The notes under the pieces are model-generated. The model made no database searches. It worked only from the letters and a program-made list of their open reading frames with translations, and had not been told where the DNA came from. 30,989 nt of DNA, taken from assembly GCA_938045195.1 (NCBI GenBank), contig CALINC010000076.1:1-30989 (forward strand), written 5' to 3'. Source of the DNA: an uncultured Treponema sp. GTDB taxonomy: Bacteria; Spirochaetota; Spirochaetia; Treponematales; Treponemataceae. This document shows positions 1 to 7,916 of this stretch, piece after piece (the first letter of the stretch is position 1; each line of letters starts with the position of its first letter). The translations under genes were made by a program, and so were the position numbers.

Positions 1-2
1 CG

Positions 3-221
3 TTTAAGACCGAATATCTCGATTGCGCCAATCCTTCGCCGGAACGGATGAATGCACTCCGCGTTCCCTGCATTGCAGAACGTGCGCTCATATTTCTTTT
101 TGCCGAACAGAATTTGCTCTCCGCCGATCAAATGCGGACATTGGTAAAAGAGCTGCACTTAAATAAGGAATACCTTGATAAGCGGCTATCCGACAACAAA
201 CGACCACTTGTATGGAACTGA
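3..221 (+). CDS. C-terminal fragment of an unknown protein (gene starts before the window)
   Basis: An open frame enters from the left edge and runs 72 codons to a TGA at 219-221. The visible residues form a charged, probably helical tail (for example LVKELHLNKEYLDKRL) ending in RPLVWN. I do not recognise the family. The frame is credible because it is open from the edge, its codon use resembles the neighbouring clpP region, and a hairpin with a T run follows about 80 nt after the stop. The other two forward frames are closed early. The 5' part of the gene and its promoter lie outside the window. Confidence 0.6.
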   Translation, partial: FKTEYLDCANPSPERMNALRVPCIAERALIFLFAEQNLLSADQMRTLVKELHLNKEYLDKRLSDNKRPLVWN

Positions 222-303
222 TCCGGGGTATTATTTGTGCGGAAGGTTTGGTACCTTCTCCCACAGCGGTAATTTGATTACGCATTACACATTACAAATT
301 AAT

Positions 304-352
304 AAAACCGCTTTCACGTCGGAGAAAACTTCTGTCTGGGGGCGGTTTTTTT
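304..352 (+). terminator. Intrinsic terminator after the first gene
   Basis: AAACCGC near 305-311 pairs with GCGGTTT near 342-348, and the right arm runs into a stretch of seven T. The loop is long (about 30 nt) but the G+C-rich base and T tail are typical. It lies downstream of the partial gene ending at 221 and upstream of the nuclease gene at 446. Confidence 0.6.
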
Positions 353-445
353 GTATGTTTGTAATTAAAATGGAAATTTTTTTTGTAATTCTTAGCCATT
401 TTCCTATCCGTGATGTATATAAAGGTATATTCATGGATGTGAAAG

Positions 446-1294
446 ATGGTCAGAAAACCTTATAACATCCCAATGCGTTTTACGGCGCGAAATGACTATG
501 CGTTCAAAAAGCTTTTTGGAACCGAGGAAAATAAGGATATTATGATTGAGTTTATTTCCTTGGTTACTCTTTTGAGCAAAGATGACTTTGGTGATGTCCA
601 TATCGAAAATAGCGAGCAGATTCCGCAATTTTATAATCAGAAAACCGGACGGCTCGATATAAAAATTCGCTTAAACGACGGGCGCAAAATTGATGTTGAG
701 ATGCAGAACACATATTTTGAGTATTACCCAAAGCGAAGTATTTTTTACTGCTCTAAACTGATTCATGAACATTTTATGAGAGGCTTCCAGTATACACAGT
801 TAAAAAAGTGTATTGCAATTAATGTTCTTAACAGTCCGTTTACGCTAAGCCGTAAGGTACATTCGGTTTATCAGATACGGGAAAGCGAAGAACAAACGCT
901 TTTGGATGAACTATTGGAAATCCATTTTTTAGACTTAACAAAGCTCAAGCAAGAGAATTTGACAAGTCTAGAGAAATGGCTTATGTTTATCAAAACGGAC
1001 AGCAAGGAGGGAAGGAAAATGTTGGCACAGGGAAATCCGGTAATGACCAAGGCAAATAAAGTGATGGATATTTTTTATCTTGATGAGCAAGAGCGGAAGC
1101 GGTATGAAGCAGCATGGGAGTATGAAAGCGACCGGTTATCAATGATAAGCGAGTCGGAGAGGAAAGGGCTTGAACGCGGTTCTCGCCAAAAAGCGCTCGA
1201 AACGGCAAAAAATCTTCTGCAATTTGGCTTATCTGTGGAAAATATCGCAAAAGCAACAGGCCTAAATAAGGAAGATGTAGAAACACTAATTTAA
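446..1294 (+). CDS. Rpn-family PD-(D/E)XK nuclease / putative transposase
   Basis: A 282-residue protein of the Rpn (recombination-promoting nuclease) / PD-(D/E)XK transposase-like family. Members of this family cleave DNA and promote RecA-independent recombination in Escherichia coli. The N-terminus shows the family opening NDYAFKKLFGTEENKD. The nuclease core follows, with LDIKI then an ExQ-type element in RKIDVEMQ around residues 70-90. The C-terminal third is charged and helical, with ERGSRQKALETAKNLL and a short helix-turn-helix-like end (ENIAKATGLNKEDVETLI), which is usual for the family. The length is normal and no frame is broken. The start is uncertain: ATG 446 has only a weak purine stretch (GAAAG) before it, and an in-frame ATG at 473 sits just before the conserved MRFTARNDY segment. 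These genes are commonly multicopy in Treponema, which would make this one a possible agent of the rearrangements seen nearby; that last step is inference. Confidence 0.85.
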   Translation: MVRKPYNIPMRFTARNDYAFKKLFGTEENKDIMIEFISLVTLLSKDDFGDVHIENSEQIPQFYNQKTGRLDIKIRLNDGRKIDVEMQNTYFEYYPKRSIFYCSKLIHEHFMRGFQYTQLKKCIAINVLNSPFTLSRKVHSVYQIRESEEQTLLDELLEIHFLDLTKLKQENLTSLEKWLMFIKTDSKEGRKMLAQGNPVMTKANKVMDIFYLDEQERKRYEAAWEYESDRLSMISESERKGLERGSRQKALETAKNLLQFGLSVENIAKATGLNKEDVETLI

Positions 1295-1399
1295 TTGACA
1301 ATACATTAATTTGTTGGGCAGAGAAAATGCAAAAAATATCGTTTCTGCTGACAGGACGTCAGTGGTTTCGCAGTAAAAACGTCGCTGCTATATGGAACC

Positions 1400-1433
1400 A
1401 CCGCCGTCCGTTGCGGTTTTGATTTATTTTTTG
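1400..1433 (+). terminator. Possible terminator after the nuclease gene
   Basis: ACCGC (1400-1404) and GCGGT (1413-1417) form a short stem with an 8-nt loop, followed by TTT and, after a short break, a further T run. It points with the plus strand and overlaps the end of the convergent clpP gene. The stem is only 5 bp, so this is tentative. Confidence 0.3.
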
Positions 1434-2032
1434 GGAAGATCGCTGCGGGTTTTAATGACCTGTAAGATGAGCCCGTAAGCGGCTGCTTCGTCTGCCGAAA
1501 GCCAGTAATCGCGGTCGGTATCTTTAGCAACGTCCGATACATCCTTACCGGTTTCTTCGGCGATAAGCGCATTGATTTTTGCGCGGATTTTTTCAATTTC
1601 TTTTGCATGGATTTCGATATCCGTCGCGACCCCTTTGATACCGGAGAGCGGCTGATGGATAAGGTAGTGACTATTCGGCAGACCAAGCCGATAGTTTTTC
1701 GGCGCCGCTAAAAGAATGAGCGCGCCTGCACTGGCTACCAATCCCATCCCGATCGTATAAACCGGCGGTTTAATGAACCGGATCATATCAAAAATTGCAA
1801 AACCGGCATCAACATCTCCACCAGGAGAATCGATATACACGTAAATCGGTTTTGAAGCGGAATCAGATTCGAGTATCAAAAGCTGGCGGATAACTTTTTC
1901 CGCCAGTTCTTTATTCACTTCACCCGACAAGATAATTTGACGGGTATTCAAGAACTTCTGCATCAGCTGATCATTTGCGCTATCGCTTGTTTTTTCTTTT
2001 GATGTTTCTTCTGCGTTATAAAAAGTATTCAT
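1424..2032 (-). CDS. clpP: ATP-dependent Clp protease proteolytic subunit (ClpP)
   Basis: A 202-residue serine peptidase of the ClpP family, the barrel-forming proteolytic partner of Clp AAA+ unfoldases. The catalytic triad is visible: Ser in GLVASAGA (about residue 101), His in HYLIHQP (about 126) and Asp in the DTDRDYWLSADEA region (about 172). The conserved DSPGG motif precedes the nucleophile. Start choice: the frame opens further upstream at 2113, but ATG 2032 is preceded by AAAGGA seven bases away and gives the normal ClpP length, so the 27 extra residues are probably not translated. No clpX, clpA or tig gene is adjacent, which suggests a stand-alone ClpP paralogue rather than the tig-clpP-clpX cluster. 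The slot before the nucleophile reads VASAG instead of the commoner AASMG, as seen in some second ClpP copies. Confidence 0.9.
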   Translation of the reverse strand: MNTFYNAEETSKEKTSDSANDQLMQKFLNTRQIILSGEVNKELAEKVIRQLLILESDSASKPIYVYIDSPGGDVDAGFAIFDMIRFIKPPVYTIGMGLVASAGALILLAAPKNYRLGLPNSHYLIHQPLSGIKGVATDIEIHAKEIEKIRAKINALIAEETGKDVSDVAKDTDRDYWLSADEAAAYGLILQVIKTRSDLPKK

Positions 2033-2199
2033 GAGGCGTCCTTTATGAGTATAAAACATCCCTGAACCGTTTGGATTTTCAGAAATGCCTATCAATAAAA
2101 ATACGGTTGCCATAAAAACCGTTGACGTACTAACATACTAAAAAAGCGCACTTTAGTACAGCGGGTATACAAAACAAAACGGCCAATACTAATGCGCAG

Positions 2200-2460
2200 T
2201 TAAACATGGATTTCGATACCATTTTTACGGCAATAGAAACTTCGATTGCATCCGTTACATCCTTTGCAGTGATGATTGCAGGAGCAGTATGCTGTTGTTT
2301 CTGCTTCTTTTTGAATAGTACCGACTTTAATATAACCGGTGTGTTCAAGGTATTCTATTTCCGCCTTGACGCTTGCGGTATTCATATCCGCAAGTTCGGC
2401 GAGTTCTTGAAGCGTATAACTTTTTCCCGATTTTAACAATTCCAATAAGCGTATAAGCAT
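2200..2460 (-). CDS. feoC: FeoC-like winged-helix regulator with a cysteine cluster
   Basis: An 86-residue protein with an N-terminal winged helix (LLELLKSGKSYTLQELAELA, then a recognition-type helix) and a C-terminal cluster CSCNHHCKGCNGC at about residues 58-70. Small wHTH proteins with a cysteine-rich tail at the end of feo operons are FeoC family members, thought to bind an Fe-S cluster and to regulate or stabilise FeoB. It lies 18 bp downstream of the feoB remnant in the same direction, which supports the assignment. The reading frame is complete, although its partner FeoB is destroyed. No clear Shine-Dalgarno precedes ATG 2460, so it probably depended on translation of feoB. The symbol is assigned by domain and context. 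Confidence 0.7.
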   Translation of the reverse strand: MLIRLLELLKSGKSYTLQELAELADMNTASVKAEIEYLEHTGYIKVGTIQKEAETTAYCSCNHHCKGCNGCNRSFYCRKNGIEIHV

Positions 2461-2478
2461 GTTACGGTCGTTTCTTTT

Positions 2479-3335
2479 TTAAAAGATTATCATTCCTATG
2501 CGATATGCAATAGCAGCAATTACAAGTGCGGAAAAAATATAGTGCCATATATCCGACATCTTCCATAAAAGCCGAACACCAAACTCACGCCGAATGCATA
2601 ACTGACCATCATAAGCGCAAACGTAACGGCAGTCATCACGGCACCGCATATAAGCGAGATTATCCAGTTTGCGACACCGAGCGGCACAAGTCCTTTTGCC
2701 AGTAAACCGGACAGCTGCGGAATAGCAAGTCCGAATATGCCCATCAAAGGGAAGCCTATTAACATAGAAATAATGAGCCCTGCAATGCGCTTTCAATATT
2801 TTTAAATTGCGCTGCGTCAACAGCTTTTTGTACCAATTCAATTACTTTTTGATCTTTTTCAACGAGCTTACTTACAATCCATGTTTGTGAAAAAACGCCG
2901 ATACCGTCTTTCGGAATATATGTTTCCAATATGCGGTATTTTTCGCCGAGCGTATCCTCGTACAATGTTTTCAACATTTCATCTTTTAAAAGCACTCCGT
3001 TCCCGTGTTCTAAAAAGTCATACAGGGCAGCGTATTCTTTTTTATCCGCCGCAACGATCGGGATAACCGGTATATTAAGTGCTTTCTGCAACCCTTCAAT
3101 GTCTATCGTCTTGCCCTGCTGATGCGCAATATCTATCATATTCATAATGAGAACAACCGGCACTTGTATATCGGCATAATCTGATAACATAAAGAGGCTT
3201 CGGTTTAATTGCGAGGCATCCGCTATAATAGCGACAAGATCGGCTTCGCCATTTGTTATGTATTCTCTTGTGATAACTTCTTCTTCGGAATGCTCCGAAA
3301 GGCAAACTCGAAGATAAACATGGATGCTTGTATCT
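2479..3335 (-). pseudogene. feoB: Remnant of ferrous iron transporter feoB (5' truncated, frameshifted, internally deleted)
   Basis: Pieces of FeoB, the G-protein-coupled ferrous iron permease, can be read in order on the minus strand in three frames. Piece 1 (about 3315-2775) carries the second half of the GTPase domain: SEHSEEEVITREYI, the VAIIADAS strand, and the G4 motif in MNMIDIA, then the helical guanine-dissociation-inhibitor region to AQFKNIESALQG. Piece 2 (2765-2545) is in another frame and carries membrane segments from MLIGFPLMGIFGLAIP to VSLVFGF. A further shift restores FMEDVGYMA, the start of the next conserved block. The sequence then jumps to the last membrane helix, ALVIAAIAYRIGMIIF, and a stop at 2479. 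The G1-G3 motifs, including the P-loop, are missing, as is most of the permease. At least two frameshifts, one 5' truncation and one large internal deletion are therefore needed. No feoA is seen. This copy cannot transport iron. Confidence 0.9.
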
Positions 3336-3495
3336 CAAGCCGGAATGTTTATCACACCTTTATGGCTTATTGAATCTTCAATAAACGAACAGCCTGGCTT
3401 ATAACTAAATTATATAAAAGTCAATAGCCGGAAACATTCATAGACGGAAATATGTATCTCACATCATCGGCATGAAAAAGCATTTTAGTCCTCTA

Positions 3496-3525
3496 TTGAA
3501 AAAAAAAGTAAAGACGTAGTATAAT
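3496..3525 (+). promoter_or_regulatory. dnaA promoter, predicted leaderless start
   Basis: TTGAAA (3496-3501), an 18-bp spacer that is A-rich, and a perfect TATAAT (3520-3525). Only seven bases (3526-3532) separate the -10 box from the dnaA ATG at 3533, so the expected transcription start coincides with the start codon. There is no Shine-Dalgarno between them. Confidence 0.7.
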
Positions 3526-3532
3526 AGCCCGC

Positions 3533-4939
3533 ATGAGTGAATGGAACTATAAAATTTTTTGGGATGAAGTTGTTAAACAATTTAAAGAAGATTTGCCGGT
3601 ATCTACCTTTTCGCTTTATTTTCCCGTTGCCTCTTATGCCTCTTCTAGGGAAAATACGATAGTTATAACGGTACCGTCAAATTTTATAAAAATGCAGATA
3701 ATGCAAAAATATAAAGTTGAAATAGAACACAAACTTTTAGAGCTTTCGGGGAGAAATTTAAACATAGAATTTACGGTACAAGAAAGAACTGTAGAAAAAC
3801 CCTCCACGGATGAAGATTCCGATACAGATAAAAATGGAGAAGAACAAACCGCCGTTGCTGCACCGAAAAAGAAACCCTCTTTAAAAAATACTGAACTGCG
3901 AAGTCAGCATCCCGATTTAAACCCTGATTATAATTTTGAAGATTTTGTAATTGGTCCCAATAATAATTTTGCTGCCAATGCTGCTATTGCCATAACCAAA
4001 AATCCGGGGACGGCATATAATCCGTTTTTAATTTACGGCGGTGTCGGTCTGGGAAAAACACATATAATGCAGGCAATAGGCAATAATATATGGAAAACTA
4101 CCAAACTGAAAGTAATTTATGTAACTGCTGAAAAATTTACCAACGAATTTATTGAACATATAAATAAAAAGACAATGCCTGCTTTTAAAAGCAAATACCG
4201 CTCAGCGGATGTACTCTTGATAGACGATATTCATTTTTTTCAAGGTAAAACTGAAACTCAGGAAGAACTGTTTCATACGTTCAACGAATTATATGAACGG
4301 AATAAACAGATTGTCTTTACATGCGATAGACCGCCGTCAGAATTAAAAAACCTTTCACAAAGGCTGCAATCGCGGTTTGAACGAGGCTTATCGGTAGACT
4401 TACAAACACCCGGATACGAAATACGTTGTGCAATTCTATTTAAAAAGCTAGAAAAACACACTGTAACCGTGAATAATGAAATAATTGAGCTTATTGCAAA
4501 AAATGTTTCTTCAAATATCAGAGATTTGGAAGCTGCCCTTACAAAACTGATAGCTTACAGCGAAATTACAAAGAAAGAAATTACCGAACAAACAGCCAGG
4601 GATTTACTTAAAGACTTTTTCGGTTCAACACGGCAAAGAAATGTCAGCGTCGATATTATTCAAAAAACGGTAGCAAATTATTATAATATTTCGGTTGCCG
4701 ATATTAAAAGTAAAAAAAGAACCAAGAGTTTTGCCCAACCGCGTCATATCGCAATGTATCTTTGCCGTGAAATGACCGAGTGTTCTACAACCGAGCTCGG
4801 TAATGAATTCGGCGGGCGCGATCACACAACAATTTTACACGGCTGCTCTAAAATTGAAGAATTAACGACCGCAGACCCCTCAAAAGAAAGGGAAATTTAC
4901 GAACTGCGAAATCTGATTAAAGAAAATACGAATAAATAA
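3533..4939 (+). CDS. dnaA: Chromosomal replication initiator DnaA
   Basis: A 468-residue AAA+ ATPase that binds DnaA boxes and melts the origin. Domain I is at 1-85. A short charged linker (domain II, rich in D, E and K) runs to about 115. The AAA+ core has Walker A GGVGLGKTH (about 168-176) and Walker B LLIDDIH (about 228-234). The C-terminal helix-turn-helix contains the signature GGRDHTTILHGC (about 427-438). Length and order are normal. The start is fixed by the conserved N-terminus MSEWNYKIFWDE. The gene is alone: dnaN, recF and gyrB are not adjacent, and the feoB wreck lies upstream. Expression probably comes from the promoter at 3496-3525 as a leaderless message. A strong hairpin follows the stop codon. 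Confidence 0.97.
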   Translation: MSEWNYKIFWDEVVKQFKEDLPVSTFSLYFPVASYASSRENTIVITVPSNFIKMQIMQKYKVEIEHKLLELSGRNLNIEFTVQERTVEKPSTDEDSDTDKNGEEQTAVAAPKKKPSLKNTELRSQHPDLNPDYNFEDFVIGPNNNFAANAAIAITKNPGTAYNPFLIYGGVGLGKTHIMQAIGNNIWKTTKLKVIYVTAEKFTNEFIEHINKKTMPAFKSKYRSADVLLIDDIHFFQGKTETQEELFHTFNELYERNKQIVFTCDRPPSELKNLSQRLQSRFERGLSVDLQTPGYEIRCAILFKKLEKHTVTVNNEIIELIAKNVSSNIRDLEAALTKLIAYSEITKKEITEQTARDLLKDFFGSTRQRNVSVDIIQKTVANYYNISVADIKSKKRTKSFAQPRHIAMYLCREMTECSTTELGNEFGGRDHTTILHGCSKIEELTTADPSKEREIYELRNLIKENTNK

Positions 4940-4943
4940 AAAA

Positions 4944-4971
4944 AGAGATTGGCAAGTTTTTGCCAATCTCT
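4944..4971. terminator. Bidirectional terminator downstream of dnaA
   Basis: AGAGATTGGCAA (4944-4955) and TTGCCAATCTCT (4960-4971) make a perfect 12-bp stem with a 4-nt loop, starting a few bases after the dnaA stop. Read on the minus strand the stem is followed by seven T, so it also serves transcripts arriving from the small gene at 5154-5294. Confidence 0.8.
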
Positions 4972-5015
4972 AATTTACCGTTCTTGAAAACTTCAAAACG
5001 TACAAAATATCATCC

Positions 5016-5057
5016 GATAAAAAACGGCACCCGGATGTCCAAAAAGACGCGCCGTTT
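5016..5057 (-). terminator. Terminator for the small minus-strand gene
   Basis: AAACGGC (5022-5028) pairs with GCCGTTT (5051-5057); a short inner GTC/GAC pair narrows the loop. On the minus strand the stem is followed by T residues (GCCGTTTTTTAT). It sits about 100 nt beyond the stop of the small gene at 5154-5294, the only minus-strand candidate it could serve. Confidence 0.55.
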
Positions 5058-5153
5058 CTGTTTTCTCGGTTTGTATCCTTATTATCGGCAATATTGCTTG
5101 GAACTTGAATTTTTTTTAAGATTTTTTATACCAAAAACGCAATTTTATTCCGA

Positions 5154-5294
5154 TTAAGATACGTATTTACTCACGTAAAAATCTAACCGAAATTCGTTAT
5201 CACTATGCACTACTTTTATCTTAACAGGAATGAGTTTACTTAAGTTTTTTTCGAGGGCGTGCCGTTTCGCTGTTAAGTTCTTTTTCATTTTCAT
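5154..5294 (-). CDS. Small basic protein of unknown function, ~46 residues
   Basis: A short open frame in the dnaA-tex gap, read on the minus strand from ATG 5294 (or ATG 5306, four residues longer) to TAA at 5154. The product opens MKMKKNLTAKRHALEKNL, a basic helix, and continues with alternating hydrophobic residues suggesting beta strands (VKIKVVHSD, FRLDFYVSKYVS). I do not recognise it. Support for a real gene: a TATAAT box at 5326-5331, GGGA six bases before ATG 5294, lysine/valine/serine use like the neighbours, and two hairpins with T runs on its own strand downstream. An 18-bp inverted repeat has one arm at its 3' end and the other in its promoter region. Against: it is short and the -35 (ATCACA) is poor. 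It might be a DNA- or RNA-binding peptide, but no function should be inferred from position alone. Confidence 0.5.
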   Translation of the reverse strand: MKMKKNLTAKRHALEKNLSKLIPVKIKVVHSDNEFRLDFYVSKYVS

Positions 5295-5325
5295 ATCTAA
5301 TCCCATTTTTAGCCCCGTTAGGCTT

Positions 5326-5354
5326 ATTATACTTGGGTTAGATTTTTATGTGAT
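5326..5354 (-). promoter_or_regulatory. Candidate promoter of the small minus-strand gene
   Basis: On the minus strand a perfect TATAAT occupies 5331-5326. A weak -35-like ATCACA lies 17 bp upstream at 5354-5349. The 18-bp repeat GGTTAGATTTTTATGTGA at 5336-5353 occupies the spacer and -35, so a protein bound there would block this promoter. Confidence 0.4.
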
Positions 5355-5401
5355 GAACCGCTTTTTTTTCGGTTAGATTTAACTTGAGGCAATGCGGTCT
5401 C

Positions 5402-5430
5402 TTGATTTTCTTTATAAGAATAATTATACT
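5402..5430 (+). promoter_or_regulatory. tex promoter
   Basis: TTGATT (5402-5407), a 17-bp spacer and TATACT (5425-5430). Eight bases separate the -10 box from ATG 5439, so transcription should start within one or two bases of that ATG. Confidence 0.65.
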
Positions 5431-5438
5431 AGCAAGAT

Positions 5439-7844
5439 ATGGAATTTACACAAGAAATTATTGACGGCCTTACAGTAAATGAGGTCGATATTATGAAGCG
5501 GATTGCCGAAGAACTCAATATCAAAATACAGCAAGTTTCCGCAGTTATCGGTTTGGTGAATGAAGGCTGTACTATTCCCTTTATTTCGCGGTACAGAAAA
5601 GAAATGCACGGCTCACTCGATGAGGTGCAAGTCCGGGACAGCGACCGCCTCTTTAAGTCTTACACGAATTTGGAAACCCGCCGTCTTGAAATTGTCCGCG
5701 GTATTTTTGCTGCGGGAAAATTGACTGACACACTCTACGAAAATATTATGAAAGCCGCAACGCTCACGGAGCTTGAAGATATTTGGCTGCCTTTCAAAAA
5801 GAAAAAGAAAACACGCGGCATGCTTGCTGTAGAAAGAGGGCTTCAGCCGCTTGCCGATTTTATGAAAACTTTGGAAGCCGCTCCGCTTGAAGAAAAAGCA
5901 AAAGACTTTGTTGTTACGGAACCTGAAACCGAAGAGTTAGCAGTTCCTACGGTACAAGATGCGCTTTCCGGTGCCGCCGATATTATCGCTGAAGAAATTG
6001 CCCAAGATACCGAAAACCGCAAAGCAATTCACAATTATTTTATTAAAACGGGTAAATTTGAAGTTAAGGGCATCGGCGGAGAAGATGCAGCGAAAACATC
6101 CGTCTATCAAATGTATTGGGATTACAGCGAAAATTTAAACGAAATAAAACCGCACCGTGTCCTTGCCATAAACCGCGGAGAGCGGGAGGGTGTTCTCGAA
6201 GTAAAAATTGATGTAAACCTTGACGAGGCAATCGCTCTTTTACAAAACCGCTACACCATGTACAATGACTACCATAAAGAAGCGATTGCAGACGGTTTGA
6301 TCCGCTTATTAAGCCCCGCCGTTTTACGCGAAATCCGAAGCGATTTGGCAGAAAATGCGGACGGACACGGTATCAATATTTTCAGTGAAAACTTAAAGCA
6401 TCTTTTGATGACTCAGCCGATAAAAGGCACCCGTGTACTCGGAGTTGACCCCGGTATCCGCACGGGAACAAAATGCGCAGCCCTTGACGCTACCGGAAAA
6501 TATTTAGGTTCATTTGTAATTTTTCAGAACAAGACGGAAGACGCAAAAAAAGCAATTACCGAAGCGATAAAAAAATATGATGTTCAGCTAATTGCAGTCG
6601 GTAATGGCACCGGTTCACATGAAGTGCAGGAAATCGTGTCCGCAGTAATAAAAGAAAATTGCCCGTCGGTTTTGTATACGGTTGTAGATGAAGACGGTGC
6701 TTCGGTGTACTCTGCAGGCGATGTTGCCCGCGAAGAATTCCCCGATTTGGATTTAACAATCCGAGGTGCAATTTCAATCGGCAGAAGACTGCAAGACCCG
6801 CTTGCCGAATTAGTTAAAATAGACCCTAAGTCTATCGGAGTCGGTTTATATCAGCATGATTTAAATCAAAAAAAATTAGGTGAAGAATTGGATGCCGTTG
6901 TCGGTTCGGTAGTAAACAAAGTCGGCGTTAATTTAAATACGGCAAGTGCTTCTCTTTTAAAATATGTTTCGGGTGTCAGCTCAAGCCTTGCAAAAAAAAT
7001 AGTTGCACACCGCGAAAGCGAGGGCATTTTTACCGGCCGCGAGCAATTAAAAAAAGTAAGCGGTATGGGCCCGAAAACCTTTGAACAGTGTGCAGGATTT
7101 TTAAAAATCCCCGAAAGCGAAAATCCTTTAGATAATTCTTGGGTTCATCCCGAAAACTACGAAGCGGGAAAAATCATCTACGAAGTTATTCATAAAAGTG
7201 AAGAGGTTTCAGGGGCACTCCGCAATGAAATAAAAACGCAGTTCAATATCGGTGATGAAACAATCAGCGATATAATAGAAGAACTGAAAAAGCCGAACAG
7301 GGATCCGCGTGAAGATTGTCCTAAACCGATAATGCAGCAGGGTGTTCTTCAATTTGAAGATTTAAAAATAGGTATGACAGTAAAGGGCAAAATTAAAAAT
7401 GTAGTTGATTTCGGTGCTTTCGTTGATTTAGGAATAAAAGAAACCGCTTTACTGCACATTTCTGAAATGAGCGATAAGTTTATTTCAGACCCGTTGGAGG
7501 CAGTCAAAGTCGGCGATATTGTCGAATGCAAAATTATTGCACTTGATGAAGACCGCCGCCGCATTTCTTTAAGCCGAAAATCGGAAAGCGGTCAGAGCGG
7601 AAAACTTACGGCAAAACAAAAAACTGAACTTAAAAAGCTTGTCGTTAAAACAAAAGACGGAAAAACATTAACCGTAAAATCAGCTTCCGAAAAAGCAGCT
7701 CCTGCCGTGCAAGGCGAAAAAAGTTTAACTCACCGCAACGGAAAAGCTCCTGCAGAACGAGGTGAACGGGGAGTAAGCCGCCCGCGAAAAGACGATGATG
7801 GGACTAAATACAATCCCTTTGCAATTTTATTAAAAGGAAAATAA
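5439..7844 (+). CDS. tex: Tex-family RNA-binding transcription accessory protein
   Basis: An 801-residue Tex/YdcI/RuvX-fold protein, a nucleic-acid-binding factor linked to transcription and the RNA machinery. The Tex N-terminal helical domain has the family hallmark TIPFISRYRKEMHGSLDEVQ. A YqgF/RNase H-like domain begins with RVLGVDPGIRTGTK (about 330). Helix-hairpin-helix repeats follow (VSGVSSSLAKKIV, VSGMGPKTFEQCAG, about 505-550). An S1 domain starts at DLKIGMTVKGKIKNVVDFGA (about 643). The last ~80 residues are a basic, low-complexity tail. Start: ATG 5439 fits the promoter at 5402-5430 with almost no leader. An in-frame ATG at 5493 has GAGG eight bases upstream and begins just before the conserved MKRIAEELN segment. 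Either gives a complete Tex, and I cannot decide between them. lysS follows after 72 bp on the same strand. Confidence 0.95.
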   Translation: MEFTQEIIDGLTVNEVDIMKRIAEELNIKIQQVSAVIGLVNEGCTIPFISRYRKEMHGSLDEVQVRDSDRLFKSYTNLETRRLEIVRGIFAAGKLTDTLYENIMKAATLTELEDIWLPFKKKKKTRGMLAVERGLQPLADFMKTLEAAPLEEKAKDFVVTEPETEELAVPTVQDALSGAADIIAEEIAQDTENRKAIHNYFIKTGKFEVKGIGGEDAAKTSVYQMYWDYSENLNEIKPHRVLAINRGEREGVLEVKIDVNLDEAIALLQNRYTMYNDYHKEAIADGLIRLLSPAVLREIRSDLAENADGHGINIFSENLKHLLMTQPIKGTRVLGVDPGIRTGTKCAALDATGKYLGSFVIFQNKTEDAKKAITEAIKKYDVQLIAVGNGTGSHEVQEIVSAVIKENCPSVLYTVVDEDGASVYSAGDVAREEFPDLDLTIRGAISIGRRLQDPLAELVKIDPKSIGVGLYQHDLNQKKLGEELDAVVGSVVNKVGVNLNTASASLLKYVSGVSSSLAKKIVAHRESEGIFTGREQLKKVSGMGPKTFEQCAGFLKIPESENPLDNSWVHPENYEAGKIIYEVIHKSEEVSGALRNEIKTQFNIGDETISDIIEELKKPNRDPREDCPKPIMQQGVLQFEDLKIGMTVKGKIKNVVDFGAFVDLGIKETALLHISEMSDKFISDPLEAVKVGDIVECKIIALDEDRRRISLSRKSESGQSGKLTAKQKTELKKLVVKTKDGKTLTVKSASEKAAPAVQGEKSLTHRNGKAPAERGERGVSRPRKDDDGTKYNPFAILLKGK

Positions 7845-7916
7845 ACAAGGTATTGCGGATATATATGCCGTAATTGACAAAAATTTAGAAATAGTAGTTT
7901 AGGAATATCTGACTTT

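Noticed and set aside
2132..2156. TACTAAA/TTTAGTA hairpin after the FeoC-like gene as a terminator
   Set aside because: The stem is A/T-only, and the T run lies in the loop rather than after the stem on the minus strand.
2130..2348. 72-codon minus-strand frame ending in a cysteine-rich hydrophobic stretch, possible FeoB-associated membrane protein
   Set aside because: It overlaps most of the FeoC-like gene in another frame, lacks a Shine-Dalgarno and does not show the conserved pattern of that family.
4940..5438. Replication origin in the dnaA-tex gap
   Set aside because: No cluster of TTATCCACA-like boxes was found by eye; the repeats there are GGTTAGATTT motifs of unknown type and the space is better explained by a small gene with its promoter and terminators.
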